This document shows, one piece after another, positions 1 to 13,076 of a DNA stretch of 64,000 nt. The stretch is from Pisaster brevispinus (taxonomy: Eukaryota > Echinodermata > Asteroidea > Forcipulatida > Asteriidae), in the NCBI GenBank assembly GCA_023634235.1, contig JAMKCF010000003.1, forward strand, positions 3,500,958 to 3,564,957. The letters run 5' to 3'. The notes under the pieces were generated by a model, which was given only the letters and a program-made list of their open reading frames with translations, searched no databases and was not told the origin of the DNA. The position numbers were made by a program, and so were the translations under genes. The stretch's first letter is position 1; each line of letters begins with the position of its first letter.

Positions 1-3000
1 TTGATGACTTTTTCACAAGTTGGTTGGATGGTAAATGTCTTTGCGGTTGAAAAATAGACAGGGGAATCAGATTAACCGGTGTTTACCTTCTAGAGAAATT
101 ATATGGTACCAAAGAACCGGTTCCAAGACGTTGTCTCAATACGTTAAGGCAGTTTCTCAATGGCTTCCAAGCGTCTGAAAGTATTTTAAACGTTGTTCTC
201 GTGTGTTCACATTGCATGAATAATGCACAGAATGTGTTGATATACCATAACATACATTAAGACATAAATACAGTGTGACTCATATCTATAAAAACACCCC
301 ACTGGTTTAATGGTTGACAGACACGAGGCGAACATAAAATGGTCTTGGATGGCATGCAAAAAATTACATTTTATGCAAACGACGCGCGATAACATGCTTA
401 CAAGGTATTTTAAGTCATTGGCTTTTGGAAGAGTAAATTCAATTCCATCCCCAATAAGCACCTTATCCACGCCATCCAACCAACCTGTGAAAGCTCATCA
501 AACTACGAGATCCCGTTTTAAAGCTAATTAAGATTGCCCACAAGGTCGTGCTTTTTGTAAGCAGCGTGACGTCATCTGTGATGCCCGTTGTATGAAAATA
601 GTTGGAACGGACTATGGGATGAATGTTGTGTGATTATCGGCCGTTTCTCGAGCGGTGCATGTCACTCAACGCGTACTCATCCAGCAGACAGACACAAAAA
701 ATTATATGACAACAAATATAAAAGGGGCTTTGAAGATTTCTCATAACGTCGATGAGGAGACTAAACCATCCTGTTGAAAGTTCCGAGGCATAGTTCAACG
801 GATCTGGGTCGGGGTACGACCCGGAATGGATAACCTTTTTTTTCTGGACGTTATGATGACCCGAAACATTTAGTGGCTACAATAAACAAACCAGTATTAA
901 ACGTGGAAGTACTTATGCCACACAACAAGGACCGTTAACAAATTCTTCATAAACAGTATTCAACGTTATATTTATTGCTCTTAACACAAATGAAATAAAA
1001 ACAAATTGATTCGTTATATTTACGTTTAACTCCTCGACAAGCAAGTTTTACGGCTTTTTTGTTTGGCACCGATATACAATTCTTAAATATTATTAGTTGT
1101 GTTTAGACAAGCCTATTCGAATATCATAAAAAGCAGATGCTTTAAAAGAAAGTATCAACGTTGTATCAGCTCTTTAAATTACAGGACTTAGAGGATATTA
1201 TTTTACTTATGGCACAATGGGAACGAAGCTGCACTTGAACATAATTGAAGCCGCTAGTCACTGTATAATGTTGATACATTACTATTGTATCTTTCTAGCG
1301 AGATGCAAGTTTTCCCCGAAGAAACGGAGGAAATCCGATGATATTTTGGTAACAAAACTAACCGAGCTGTTTTAAAGTGGTGCGCCTTGGGCATCTTTTT
1401 TTTCCAAAGAGAATTCAGCCATGTGAGGAATGTAACAACGGTATAATGTTAAAATCTGAATATGTAACTTTGTTTAATTTTTGTATCAATATCATGTTAT
1501 AGGGGGCAATCACATTAATACTAAATAACGTCATATACCTAGAACAAGCAACAAATAACATGTGACTTGATACAGTCCATTTATTTGATTCGCGTTGACT
1601 CTCGGCAGGCATATTGTTTTTTAGTATGGATCATCTGCAAAGTACGTCACAAGCTGCTACGACCTTATAGACATACGTCTAGGTTAATAACCTGTGATTC
1701 CGCATAATAACGCCCTGTACCAAGCCTAACCAGTCAATGACTTTTGATTTAACACCTCCCCTTTAATTAACTCGCGTCTTCGAATACTCATGGCAGCCAA
1801 TTTAGTCTGGCTTATCTGCACATTATGACACAGACTGACCGAGGCTTTAAACCAGGCACTCCGCGCATGACGTAAACACCCTTTCTCGCTGCCCATTTAC
1901 AGATTCCTAATTGTCAAGTAAACTCACCAATGTAATAGCTTTATAAAATGCTGCTGCGGACTTGAGAGTTTTCATGCAATGATTTAAGGTTTGTTGAGCC
2001 GTTCTAGACCTATGTCTTATAGACAGTGGTCCAGTTTGTATACGGTTAGTGATGACTATTCTTATTTGGGTATCGTTTACTCCAATTGCAACTTTGTGAC
2101 CTAAAGCATGGAGTGCCTGAGACACAGCCAACACAGACTATACACTGTATGACATTGTTAGAATGATTCATACTTAAATGACTTGAATAACTAGATCGCT
2201 GCTCAAAGATAACAAGTCATAGCTTTTTCCATAAGGGAAAAAGGCAGCCATCTTGTTTTGGGGTTCGCCACCTGCCTTCAATAGTAAAGAGTGACGTCAT
2301 ATGTAAAATTAGGCAATGTAAAGGCAGAAGACCAAATGTCTCCCCGTATGTCTTATTGTTTCTATAGTCATTACTGTTTCAGCTGCTGCAAAATGCTGCA
2401 AATAGACGCCACAGTCACAATGTTTCGTGATAGCCAAGCAAGAAATCAAAATCGCCAACTTTACACAGTCCTTTTGAATGATCTGATCCCACGAGGCGCA
2501 TTACAAATATCACGCACAAAAGCAGGTCGTGCCATACAGACATCAGCAAATCACGCCTGGAATTGAAACACAGACCTGGTGGCGCTCATAAAAAAGGAAC
2601 ATGGATTCATTTCCTTACGGAAATAAAACCTCAAACAAATTTTATTTTATAAATTTGTAACTTTCCTTCTTTTATTGCAAAAGAAGAGCTTTTACTGGGC
2701 ATGTCTGAACGCCATTCCTTTAACGTGAAGTAAACATCACAGCAGGCTGCGTTTATAGGTTTTAAAGATCACAATTTCAGGGAAGGCGATAAGATAAGGG
2801 TGAGGGAAATCGCACTATATTGACGATGTTACTTCTCCCAATGGTCTTTTACGAGATACCGATATACCGCCATTACGCGGTATGTCAGTAGGCAAATATT
2901 GACGTGTAGTGTAAAAAAGTGCAAGGAAATGTCAATTTATAGAAATGGGGGAGGGGGGTGGTTGTAAAAAGAGTCTGTAGCAGAAGTTGAGAAAATTCTC

Positions 3001-3180
3001 GTTGCTTCGCTACCCAGGATTTCAAATCTACTCAACAGTTTTCTGCGTGATGACATGATCATTACTTTGGACCATTAAACATTTTTTTCTTTCTTTACTG
3101 CACTCCAATAAGTTAGGAGTGACCACCCAGGAACATGGTCCTTGTCTTAGCATGGCCATATTTTTTATGTTTAACGAACG
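1..3180. other. no gene recognised
   Basis: AT-rich, stops in all frames at short intervals. Two TGACGTCA octamers (567-574 and 2292-2299) and a short G run (2946-2960) are the only distinct items. Confidence 0.6.
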
Positions 3181-3185
3181 AAAAA

Positions 3186-3290
3186 TTACCTGGGCCCGTC
3201 TTCATAGATTTGCTTAAGCAAAACAAGTAGCTAAGCACAACCAAAACCATGATTACCAGAATTAGGTTACCAACAAAACCACCATTCCAA
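3186..3290 (+). repeat. fragment of the 'CCAATTTCATAAAGCT' repeat family
   Basis: Reads TGGGCCCGTCTTCATAGATT, then GCTAAGCACAACCAAAACCA and GGTTACCAACAAAACCACC. The same word order (end, GCTTAAGCA, GGTTACCAG) occurs at 15100-15200 and 50954-51122. Confidence 0.4.
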
Positions 3291-4209
3291 AGCATCATCT
3301 TGACTGGTGTCCCGCTCTTTTTTGCTTATTGTAGAAAGATTTTCAGCACTAATTGCTGCTGCAGCAGGTATGAAAATGGACCGCGGTCTGACTTGTGGCC
3401 TGTCCAGTAGCCACCTGGAAAACGCGTTACACTGACATGGAAAATTGGTCTGGTCAACTGCGACCTGGAATCTTTAGGACGTTACCTTTGACATGCTTTT
3501 TATATTATCCATGTTCATACCTATTCCCATTTTAATTCACCCTGTCTAGTCTTGTTTGTTTTCACATTCCGTGCCGTCGCCTCCATTTAGTATTCATGTC
3601 CAGCCGTTGACACACTTCATAAACTTCTCTCGCAGCCTGCTTGATGACCGTGACGATATTATTTTTGGTTATGTCCTTATGCGCGGCTTGAGAGAGAAGT
3701 TACACCCGAGGCTATTTTTATTGGGATTTCACATTTTGCAATTTTACTTTTGTCCTTCGTAATGAATAAATGAAGCGAAAGTAGACCTGAGATTAATTTT
3801 AAAAATATTTTGAGGTCAGGTGAGAGTGAAGAAATGAAAGTGCATATCTCCACCTGATATCTCAATTTATGACTAACGTGCCGTGTGCAATTCATCGGTT
3901 ACAAAACTCACCGGCAATAGTACATGCGGTCTTCAAAGCGAAAGTGCAGCCACAACAGTAAAGCGTTTCAAACCTCCCATCGAGAAACATGAAACGAACT
4001 TATAAACTTTAATGTCATCCATGAGGAAAGTCCCCATGTGTTCTGAAACCATTTTACACAAGTTAAAAGTTTTCTCTTGTGATCAAATTATTCTTTTCAA
4101 CGATTAGAGGAAAGAATACGTTGTTTTCATTACATGTGATAATACAATTGTATCACGTTGCATTACTCTCTATAACTCACGGTTCAGAAAAATTGTTAAT
4201 GCGGATCCA

Positions 4210-4614
4210 GGGGTGGATTTCACAAAGAGATAAGGTTGATCTTAACTCCAAATCACTCTTAATTCCTAAGCAAAGTGTGATGTCACAATGTAAACCACTA
4301 TGGTGATACTGACAACCAGTGGCGTAACTAGACATTTTCATTTGGGGGGGGGGGGGCAAGTGGGGGCAAAGATTAAATTTGGGGGTGCCAAAGAAGTGCA
4401 AGGCTATCATTAAATATGTTAACTGATTTATATATTATAAGAATATACTTTTCTGTGATTTCATATGGGGGGGGGGCAAGAGGGGGGGGGGCAAGGGTTC
4501 TGTGCGGGGGGGGGGGGGGGCGCAGGCCCCCCTGCCCCCCCCCCCCCCCTCTGGTGACGCCACTGCTGACAACTCATCTTAAGATGAATCTCAGTGCTTT
4601 GTGAAATCGACCCC
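4210..4614. mobile_element. foldback (MITE-like) element, copy 1, interrupted by a nested element
   Basis: Ends are mirror images: GGGGTGGATTTCACAAAG at the left and CTTTGTGAAATCGACCCC at the right. Removing the inserted element at 4317-4565 and one 8-bp duplication leaves about 150 bp, close to the length of the neighbouring copy. No coding capacity. Confidence 0.75.
4317..4565. mobile_element. hAT-type non-autonomous DNA transposon (MITE)
   Basis: Terminal inverted repeats CAGTGGCGTAAC and GTGACGCCACTG bound 249 bp. Both flanks carry the same 8-bp target duplication CTGACAAC (4309-4316 and 4566-4573). The 8-bp duplication and the CAG..CTG ends are hallmarks of the hAT superfamily. The interior is G-run rich (4346-4356, 4506-4520) and encodes nothing. 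Confidence 0.85.
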
Positions 4615-4615
4615 A

Positions 4616-4756
4616 GGGGTGGATTTCACAAAGAGTTAAAACTAGTCTTATCTAGAGTCAGGACGAGTTCCTCGTCCTAACTTAAGACTAGCCTTAAGTT
4701 TTTAATAACTCCTAGGACTAGTCCTAAGTTAAGACTATCTTTGTGAAATCGACCCC
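4616..4756. mobile_element. foldback (MITE-like) element, copy 2, adjacent to copy 1
   Basis: Starts GGGGTGGATTTCACAAAGAG and ends CTTTGTGAAATCGACCCC. The interior is a series of TTAAGACTAGTCCTAA-like inverted words, so nearly the whole 141 bp can fold on itself. It abuts copy 1 with one base between. Confidence 0.75.
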
Positions 4757-7170
4757 GCGGTGCTGACCCATTATTGGCATGACCCGGAGTCTGTGTCAAA
4801 ATGACCCAGAAGTTGGGTCAAACTGACGCAGAATCTGACATTTAAAGTGTATATAGATTTGTAAAGACCGTAAAGAATATTTCCCACCGATACTGTTAGA
4901 GTCAAGCATTTGAATATCCCGCAAATCACCTAAACTTCTTGTTTTGATTGCCACAATCGAACCAGTCTGTTCTGTACGTGCACAAAACCCCGCTGGCAAA
5001 AAATAAACTGTTCGTTTGTTGGTGTGTTTGTTTGTTTGTTGGTGTGTTGGGGTGTTTGGTCGGTTATTTAATTTTTTTCTTTGTTTGATAGAATTTGATG
5101 ACATTTTCTCGGTTGGTTGTATGGTGTGTATTGCAATCTAGTGGCTGTAAATGTATGTACATTTTAAAAAGAAAAGAAAATTAAAAAACTGATGCATTCT
5201 CTCTGTTAATAGGGCCCACACGATAAACTAAATGCATTTTCAGTATCATTTTTTTTTACAATCACCCATGATGCATACCGATATGTGCAATTCTTATACC
5301 CATAAGGGATACGCAATTAGGGGATTACAATACTCCAAAATCGCAAAGATTTGATCGACCCGTAACTCATAAATTAATCATAGTGACGGCGAAGATGGTT
5401 TCGAGTAGATCTATAAATAAACCTACGTTGAAGAAGAGATGGATCCATGCAAAGAATCGCTAATAATCAATTGCTGTGGAATTGTCTCTCTATGGTAATC
5501 CAATCAATTACTGCACTGGCTGTTTTAGGCCTGTCCGTAATTGCCACAGAGCACTCGGGCAACGTGGAGTTGTCAAGACCATTATTCGCACTTTGTGAAG
5601 CCCAACAAATACATGAAATAATAAACCTGTGAAACTTTGTGCTCAATTTGTCAGTAGGGTCGCGAGAACAAAAAAGAAAGAAAAAAACCCCACAAATAAT
5701 GTGGTCACTGTTTTCTTACATCGGGTTTTGGAGATCAAAAATAATCATTTTATTAAAAAATACAAACCTGGATCATTTCAGGCCTAAAAATTGCAAGGAA
5801 AGTTTTCTAACTTCACCTCTTTGTACCACGCAAATCTGTGAACATTTTAGCCCAATGCTGTGCTCACCCTCTGAGTCACATTATGCCTGGGGTCAACAAT
5901 ATGCCTTTCTTATCATATAAAACATGAATCTTTGACGTGGTGTTCCCTGTATAAAATCATTTTTAAAAAGGAATAATGTTTCCCATACGATACCAAAAAG
6001 GTCCAGACTATTTCCCCTCGGTTTGATCATATTGATTAGAGCAGGTGCGAAACAAACTTTTTCGCCATATTAAAGGTCGATGACGTGCTGTCGAGAAAGG
6101 ATCGCATGAAGACGGTACGACAAAATGATTATCTGTCTGTCTGGCTTTCAATAAATATTACTGATATTATTTTGGTTTTACCGTCCTGACGCACAGTGCT
6201 TTTCACACATCGATAATTAAAGGTGGAACCGAAATATTCTTCATCCCAATGCAGTTTTGTTTCAAAAGTTGTGAAAACGTTACTTCATTATAATAAAGAT
6301 GAACAAGTTATGGAGCAAACTGCAAGGAGCACTTTCATGACTTTTCATTCAATGTTTGATATACGCAATAATGTTGTATAACTTTCAGTCATATAAAAGA
6401 AAATGATGGAATTTGATCTTTGCAAGCCTCACTTTTTTTTCGATTTGGGTTTTGTGTTCCTTTCAGGAAGATATGACACTGAAATATCTTAAGTTTTTCA
6501 GATAGTGGCGAGATGCTTGTAGTGAAACAACGCAACCAGCAATGTTGAACACTGGTCTCAGTTACTTATACAATGATAAAGTTTACTGGGAAAATGTACA
6601 GTACCTGGTGATGATCTGTTAATTAAAATTTTTTAAAAATAAGACGAAAAGTTTAACGAAAAGAGTCACTATAATTTCATTGGGATACCATTCTGTATTT
6701 GTGTTTGGAATTATAATTTACAACAGTTCACACAAATACAAGCAACAAAAAAGGAATGCTCTGAAGAAATTATACATGCAAAATGGAAGTCCTTCTTTAT
6801 GCATAGTTAATCCATTACCCTTTGGCAATCGAATCCCATTCATTTAAATGCATTTTTGAGTGATTTGTGACACTTTACTTTAAAAAGGCAATATCCACTT
6901 GATATGAATTTCAGTCTTCCGATAGATCGGTTATTTACTGGGTCGCTTAAGGCGTGTCGGCACCCGATACAAAACCCTCAAAGGAGGCACCATCCACACA
7001 TCCTCGACCCCAGTCTGAAGTTGCCTTCTTAAACAACCAATATCCCCTTTCCCAAAATGTCCATTTATCAAAAAAGAGGCAAATGGCCTAAATGCGGATT
7101 TTATAATTAACGAGAGTTTACTTTTCAATTACGTCAGGATTTGCTTTATTTGTGACGCGTTCGTGCGCAG
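4757..7170. other. no gene recognised
   Basis: Starts with a few GACCC-type words (4763-4830), then a TTTG/GGTGT simple tract (5015-5060). The rest is unstructured AT-rich DNA. A hydrophobic 61-codon frame at 5447-5632 has no splice or domain support. Confidence 0.55.
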
Positions 7171-7263
7171 CTAATTTCCGCGATGATGCAGTGCCGGCAC
7201 CAGCCCTCGACTCTCTGACCCCCGGGTATACGGTAACGCTGCTAGCCGTCACGAACAGACTGT
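7171..7263 (+). CDS. isolated exon candidate, fibronectin type III-like fragment
   Basis: A 93-bp stretch, richer in G+C than its surroundings, is bounded by a GCGCAG acceptor and a GTAAGT donor. One frame reads NFRDDAVPAPALDSL, then TPGYTVTLLAVTNRL. The second part resembles the E-F-G strands of a fibronectin type III module (LTPG.YTVT..AVT). It would enter and leave in phase 1. No neighbouring exon was recognised and the polypyrimidine tract is poor, so it may be chance. Confidence 0.25.
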
Positions 7264-8881
7264 GTAAGTTTAATCATTTGTACCGTGTTTGTTTGCTATA
7301 ATAAACTGCCCGTGCCTTTCAGATGCATTTTTTCAACACGTGCTGACAGTAAAGTGTGCGTCAACAGAATCTGAATGATAAAAGGGAAAATGTAAATATT
7401 TAACAACGTTATATCAAAACAACGTCAATTGTTGATCCCAACTTTCAAGTTGTAAATATTCTTGATTGAATTAATCAGAGTTGTTCAGAGTGAATGTTAA
7501 ATCTATGCGCAATTAAACTTTCCCAGTGAAGAATTGATATGTATTTAATTTACCCATAATTAATTTCTTACATTTTATCCGTTCAGAATCCAAAAGTGTA
7601 AACCATACATATAATGTCCTTTTTCATTTTAAGGTAATTAAATCTTTGTTAATTTATTCATATCTTCTAGTTTCCAAGACACACCGCCCAACTTTGACAA
7701 GAAATAACAATCCTGTGAAAATTTAAGTCGTAGTCACGAGAATATTTGAATGGAAGCTTTGTTCCATGACAGTCTTTACACCGTGCAGGTTATGTGCAAA
7801 TCTGTGAGCTTTCTGAATGAAAATAACACTCTCAATGCATTGCAATGGTTAGCAACAATTCTCACATCAATGCAAGTCCCTTGGCAGTCTGTGTACACCC
7901 TGCTAACGTAGGCTACTCCACTATGTAGGCACCCTATACATTATTTTGTCCAATTACTTGTCATCAATATCTGTTGATACAAGGCCTTCATTTTAATGAG
8001 TACACTGCCTTAAACTTGATTCGTTGACCATGAATCACGCGAGGCAACATAACCAGTTGTCTTCATGCCCCCTGGACATCGCATGTTCCACTTCAAATGG
8101 ATTGAGTTTGCATCATTTTACCATGCTAACTAACTGCTGGTAATTGCAGACAATATGGTTATCACCACATGTAATTAAAACCACGTGCAAAATACCTAAA
8201 ATACACAGTACATTTAAGTTAAACCTTGCCAGTAAGATTTGTGGAACCATACACTGCAATTTACGTTATGAAGGATACTTTAAACATTATGCACACAGTA
8301 AAACAATTTTGGGTTGAACAAAAACAGTTGTTAACATTTTAAAACATTACCGTAATTTTACGGCATGAGTGCAAAACAATTGTTCTTGTATGCAACAAAC
8401 ACGAATTTCAATCGTAAATTAACCGTACATCACACATAATGGAGAGCACATAGCACATTTATAGCATATCGTTGTGTATTGTTAGGCGTTACCCGTAAAA
8501 TAACTGGAGTATCTGTAATGTATACCACATGCCAAGGATACCGTTTAATGTCAGAAACCATTTTCGAAAAACCAACAAAAATCACGATCCGTATTATGGC
8601 GTTCACTTGTACCTTTCACAGGTGTTGCAGAGGTTCGTGTTGGTAATACGGTCAACGTTGTCTCTTGTTTTCCGCACGTGTTGATTCAAAAGGCTGTCTC
8701 TCCATCTCTTTCCCCCTCTTTTTCGACTGTACATCCTGCACTCGAACCATTTGTTAATCAAGTTATGTTTGCTTTGCCATTACCTGTTACGATGACACGA
8801 GCGGCTGCTCTAAACCAGCTGTATTTTTTGTTCACTGCAGATGTAATTATTTGCGATCAGAGACACTTTTATGAAACATTT

Positions 8882-9020
8882 ATTTACATAATCCCTTGAA
8901 GAAGAGCAGAGCACGCTGGTCGAAACGTCGAGTACTAAATGGCACTTCTCAGACCCTTCATTACTCTATAGGGATGTGTCCGTGGTATCACCGCAAAGCT
9001 TATATTCATAACCACCATGC
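8882..9020 (+). repeat. Penelope-tail-like dispersed repeat, copy 1
   Basis: Begins TTGAAGAAGAGCAG and contains GGTCGAAACGTCGAG (about 8920-8934). It shares this layout with 19019-19135: a CTGANGA-like box, a hairpin, CGAAA, GTCGAG. The pattern resembles the 3' ends of Penelope-like elements with hammerhead-like cores. The first box is mutated here. No RT remains nearby. Confidence 0.4.
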
Positions 9021-10079
9021 ATAGCTTCAAGCCTCACCCACGTTAAATTTGTTTTCACGAGCGTAAACTAATAGAAAATTATCTAGAAATAGTCATTAGG
9101 CAAACTAATTATTTCGCATTTTTATGTAATTGGTATGAATTCTTTTTGCTCAGCATAGTTTCAACAGTGTTTTTAGAATGTTTTTTCTTCGTAATAATTG
9201 ATTTTTTTGGAGATGCTCGTTTTGTTTTTTGCTTTATTTTAATGAGGACTTGTGTTTTATAAAAACTAGTTAGTATTACTATTTCCCGTTGGGTGTGGGG
9301 TTCATGTGACTGTTCTTCTGGCTCTCGAAACTGATGCAAAATGTGCTTTCTTCGGATGCATGTTAGTTTTAATTTGGACACTGATGTGATTTGTTGTTTG
9401 TTTGCGCGTTGTAAATCATTCTTCGTCAAGTTTGCTTTTCCTTCTGAAAGGCAACCTAGTATGTATTTGTCTTACTTCAAGCTATGTCCTCTGGACTGTT
9501 TAGGTTTCTCTGTTTTGAAAGCACTCACCCCGTTAATATCATTTCAGAGACTTAAATCGCCACGAAAACACGGAAAACTGGATTTGCGCTTGTCGCATTA
9601 CAACGCGTGTTTGAACAAACTGCTGATCACATTATAGGGCGTCGTGCTAAATTACAATCAGACGATGTGTAAAGCACTTAATAGAAACAGACACACATAA
9701 AAAGGCGGGAAGCTTGTTGATTTCCCCTCCAGTTGCGGGCACATGCTTCAACCCTTCCCCTTCTCCGGAGCGCTTGTCTTTAAAGATTCATGGAGGAAAC
9801 CGGAGCCAAAAGATCGCCCCTCCATCTCCCATCCCCGCGGTAGACCCTCTGTAGTAGCCCCATTGATAACACATTAAATGTCACAGAGAGAAAGAACAAG
9901 TGTGTCACCATTTTATCCAATCCATATCAGATCGATTCAGTCCGGACCGGTCCAGGTGCATGAAAGCCCTATTTGTGCATTTCATGGCATTTCCCCCCTC
10001 TCCGCTATGTCGCTCAAATGCCACCTTACATCAACCCCATGCACATTGAAGGTCTTTCTAATTGTATTAAAACAGGCTC

Positions 10080-10290
10080 TGGTATTAATTCTCTCATTGT
10101 GTTTAACAAGCTGCCTGGCTTAATTTATAAGCTTAATTAAATTAATTCATTTTGATGTTTCACCCTTTAATAAGTATCGCTGGTTCGGACGTTCACCACA
10201 GCTCATTAATTTATTAATTTAAAGCCACTGTTTGAGTGTGTGTGCCGTTAATTAGTGGAGTGAAATTAAATGGCTACTTATAGCTTTTGT
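10080..10290. promoter_or_regulatory. ATTA/TAATTA-dense block, possible homeodomain-site enhancer
   Basis: In about 210 bp there are many TTAAT/ATTAA words, including GCTTAATTAAATTAATTCAT, TCATTAATTTATTAATTTAA and CGTTAATTAGTGG, separated by mixed-composition sequence rather than plain AT DNA. TAATTA is the core homeodomain site. Function is an inference. Confidence 0.25.
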
Positions 10291-10549
10291 TAGACTAGAG
10301 CATTATATAACAATTAAGCATTGTATCTTAAGTTGTTTTGCACAATGTTGCATAAAAATCAACGACTTGTGAACACAGTAGATAGCACAATTTCACGACC
10401 CAATATTATGCGGAGTTATGGAAATTATTCGCATTGACAATGTACAAAACTAGCAAAGATTTCGTTGAGGTGGTTTCTCTTTATGTTGTGATCATCATTT
10501 TGAATATATACTTAAAATATTATTGTTTGTTGATACTTTCTTTTAATTG

Positions 10550-10990
10550 ACCCGGAGAATTGTCTTTTTGGGCTGACCAATGTGTCATTAATACATTACT
10601 GACCCAGATTTCCTGTCAGAGTGACGTAAAAATGCTGAAACTGACCCCCTCCCCCATAAAAACCCCCCCAAAAAACAAAAAACATAAATCCATAAAAAGG
10701 TGTGGTCCTATGTGATCCTCTCTAGTCAATTCTGACCCAGGACTTTTTAAAGATAAAGTAGACAGTATCTTCAACAGAGAAGCTGTACACTCTAGAATTT
10801 CCTTGGTCAGACTTGACCTGGGTATGTGACAGGGGGCCTGACCCATTTTGCGTGTTAGCGTGACTCGTTCTCTGCCTCACACCGACCAATAATCGGTCAG
10901 TTGTACCACAGTTTTTGGCACAGGTTCCGAGTCACATATGTTCCTTATCTGGGTCTGGGCCCCTGAGTATTTTCCTAGGCTTAATTCTGA
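10550..10990 (+). repeat. degenerate GACCC-core repeat tract
   Basis: Scattered CTGACCCAG, TGACCC and GGGTCAG words at 20-60-bp spacing, more decayed than 38560-39470. The frames here are not coding. Confidence 0.45.
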
Positions 10991-11090
10991 CCCATACTTT
11001 GTTTTTTCAGGTGTAAACTATTGTTTTATGTTCGTAAATGTATCCCATTAATTGGTACCACAGACTGCCACAAAGTACCGTAATATACAA

Positions 11091-11195
11091 AAACAAATAG
11101 TTAGTGGCCTGACGTTTCCACCCTAGCAGAGTCTTTCTCGAAGGCCATCGAGTAAGACTATATGGTCGAAACGTCAGGCCACCAACTATTTGTTT
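11091..11195. mobile_element. short inverted-repeat element
   Basis: 32-bp arms at 11091-11122 and 11164-11195 match with two mismatches. The arms contain GGCCTGACGTTT and AAACGTCAGGCC. The interior has a second hairpin (GTCTTTCTCG with CGAGTAAGAC). Non-coding MITE-like element. Confidence 0.7.
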
Positions 11196-11207
11196 GCATT
11201 CATACCA

Positions 11208-11240
11208 TAAGTCCCTTTGGTTGGTAAGCAGTTTACAACA
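11208..11240 (+). repeat. short dispersed repeat, copy 1
   Basis: The words TTTGGTTGGTAAGCAGTTTA and CAACAGC recur with few changes at 13040-13076. It begins 12 bases after the inverted-repeat element, so it may be the edge of a larger family. Confidence 0.45.
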
Positions 11241-12378
11241 GCTTATACTATTCTTCAAAATGTAATATACCTACAGCTTTTAACATGGAAGGCATCATAA
11301 ATCAGCATACCGGTATGAACATAACAATATTTTATTTGCACTACATTTTGTTAAATGTAATGTTTTCAAGATAGTACAAATGATCCGGTTATTGAAACCA
11401 AAACTTTTTTACGGAATGCACTCGTTCAAATCAAAACCCTTTTGTGAAAACTCCCTTGAAATGGATGTCCACAGGATGTACGTTTTTTTCCTCCCAGAAA
11501 ATTTTCAAGAAGCTGCAGCTCCTTGGAAAGGACACGAACTGGGAGGAGGAGTAACGTGACAAAAGTTGCTCTCAGCGCAAAAACACTTAAGCCCCATGTT
11601 CCCTCTTCAATTTGTAGCTATGCAGCGGCATTTCTTGAATTTCAATTGGAGTGTATTCTGGCCTTGTGTCTAACACAGGACGTTAACTGAAGACACGGGA
11701 CAAATCGATAGACTACATATAGACCGCATTCAGAATGAGATCGTATATAATTAAAACAGAGGCATCAATCCAGTATACTTCGGTCGTTAACCTAGTCAGA
11801 GTATATAGGCGGAGGGATACGGTAGTTTAGGTAACGCTCGGCTACACAATGTGCTAATTCTGTTTAAACACATCAATGTCTTTAAAGGTATTAGGAAGAG
11901 TAAATTCATTTCCGTGCTCTAGTTTTCAATAAACTAGCAATCCAACCAACCTCGGGAAAAATACAAAGGTGGTCTCGAGGGAGTGAAAACAACGAAGAAT
12001 GAATCGTAAGTTTTCAGGGAATATGTGTGCGCGTTCATAGTATACGTGCTTATTACTATTGAGGCAAACACAATCAGCCGTGGTGATCTGGCATTTGTGG
12101 ATGTCATCTCTAGTTTTTGACATTTCAGGTGGAAGTATTTCTCTGGTGGATTTTTGCTGTATACAAATTATAATTTAATAGCAAGCTTCAGGTTGAAACT
12201 ATATTTTTCGATGGTTATCAAATATTATGTACTCTGTTTGGGATCCGGTATGCTTTCATCTTCTTCGTCTGTGTGGAAATTGATTCTGTATGCATCGTAC
12301 CATGAAGGACAAGGGATGTCAATGACATAAGTAACTAAAACCGAAGACACAATCTAACGTCTAAAACGTGAAATGTGC

Positions 12379-12532
12379 TTGTTCTACTTGGAACGTTTTG
12401 TTCGGTTTGGGACATGCCTGTTCCATGAACGTGTTTGTTCTACCTTGAACGTTCTTGTTCCACTTGAAACGTTCTTGGTCCACTTGGAACGGTCTTGTTC
12501 CACTTGAAAACGTCCTTGTTCCACTTAGAAAG
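12379..12532 (+). repeat. degenerate minisatellite, about 21-bp unit
   Basis: Units of the form GAACGTTCTTGTTCCACTT repeat seven to eight times with substitutions and small indels. No coding signal. Confidence 0.75.
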
Positions 12533-13039
12533 ATCGGGTCTCTTGTACAAGTTCAAATACAAAGAAAACCCACGTAATTATGTTTTCGGCATGTGCAAAC
12601 ACCCACACTCCTTTTTTATATAACCCCCCCCCGACTTTTGGACAAGCCCCCGACCCCTCCCGGGAAGGGTTATGCCACTGTTTTTGTTTTCGTGAAGTTC
12701 AAACAGCACCCATCGTGTTGACACATTCTCTAAATGTGACGTCTATGTCAAGAGTGACTGTATGCAGTGACCACGTTGTTCCAAACCATTCAAATGCCTC
12801 GACTCTCTAATTTCCGCTAGCCCCTCTCCTTCCCAGTGTACTTTTCTTTGTCTATCGTATGCTTCTTCTTATTCTTCTGATCGCATTTTGCTCCTTTCTT
12901 CTCCCTCCTATTTGACCTGTTTCTGTTACATCAATATGCTTGTGTGTGCGTATGTTTGTGCTGTTATTTAAACTTCATGAATGACGCTGCTATAAGGATC
13001 GAACTATGGGGGCCATTAAAATGTTTGCATTTTATATCA

Positions 13040-13076
13040 AATGTCCTTTGGGTTGGTATGCAGTTTGCAACAGCAT
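13040..13076 (+). repeat. short dispersed repeat, copy 2
   Basis: Matches 11208-11240: TTTGGGTTGGTATGCAGTTT, then GCAACAGC. No inverted-repeat element lies next to this copy. Confidence 0.45.
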
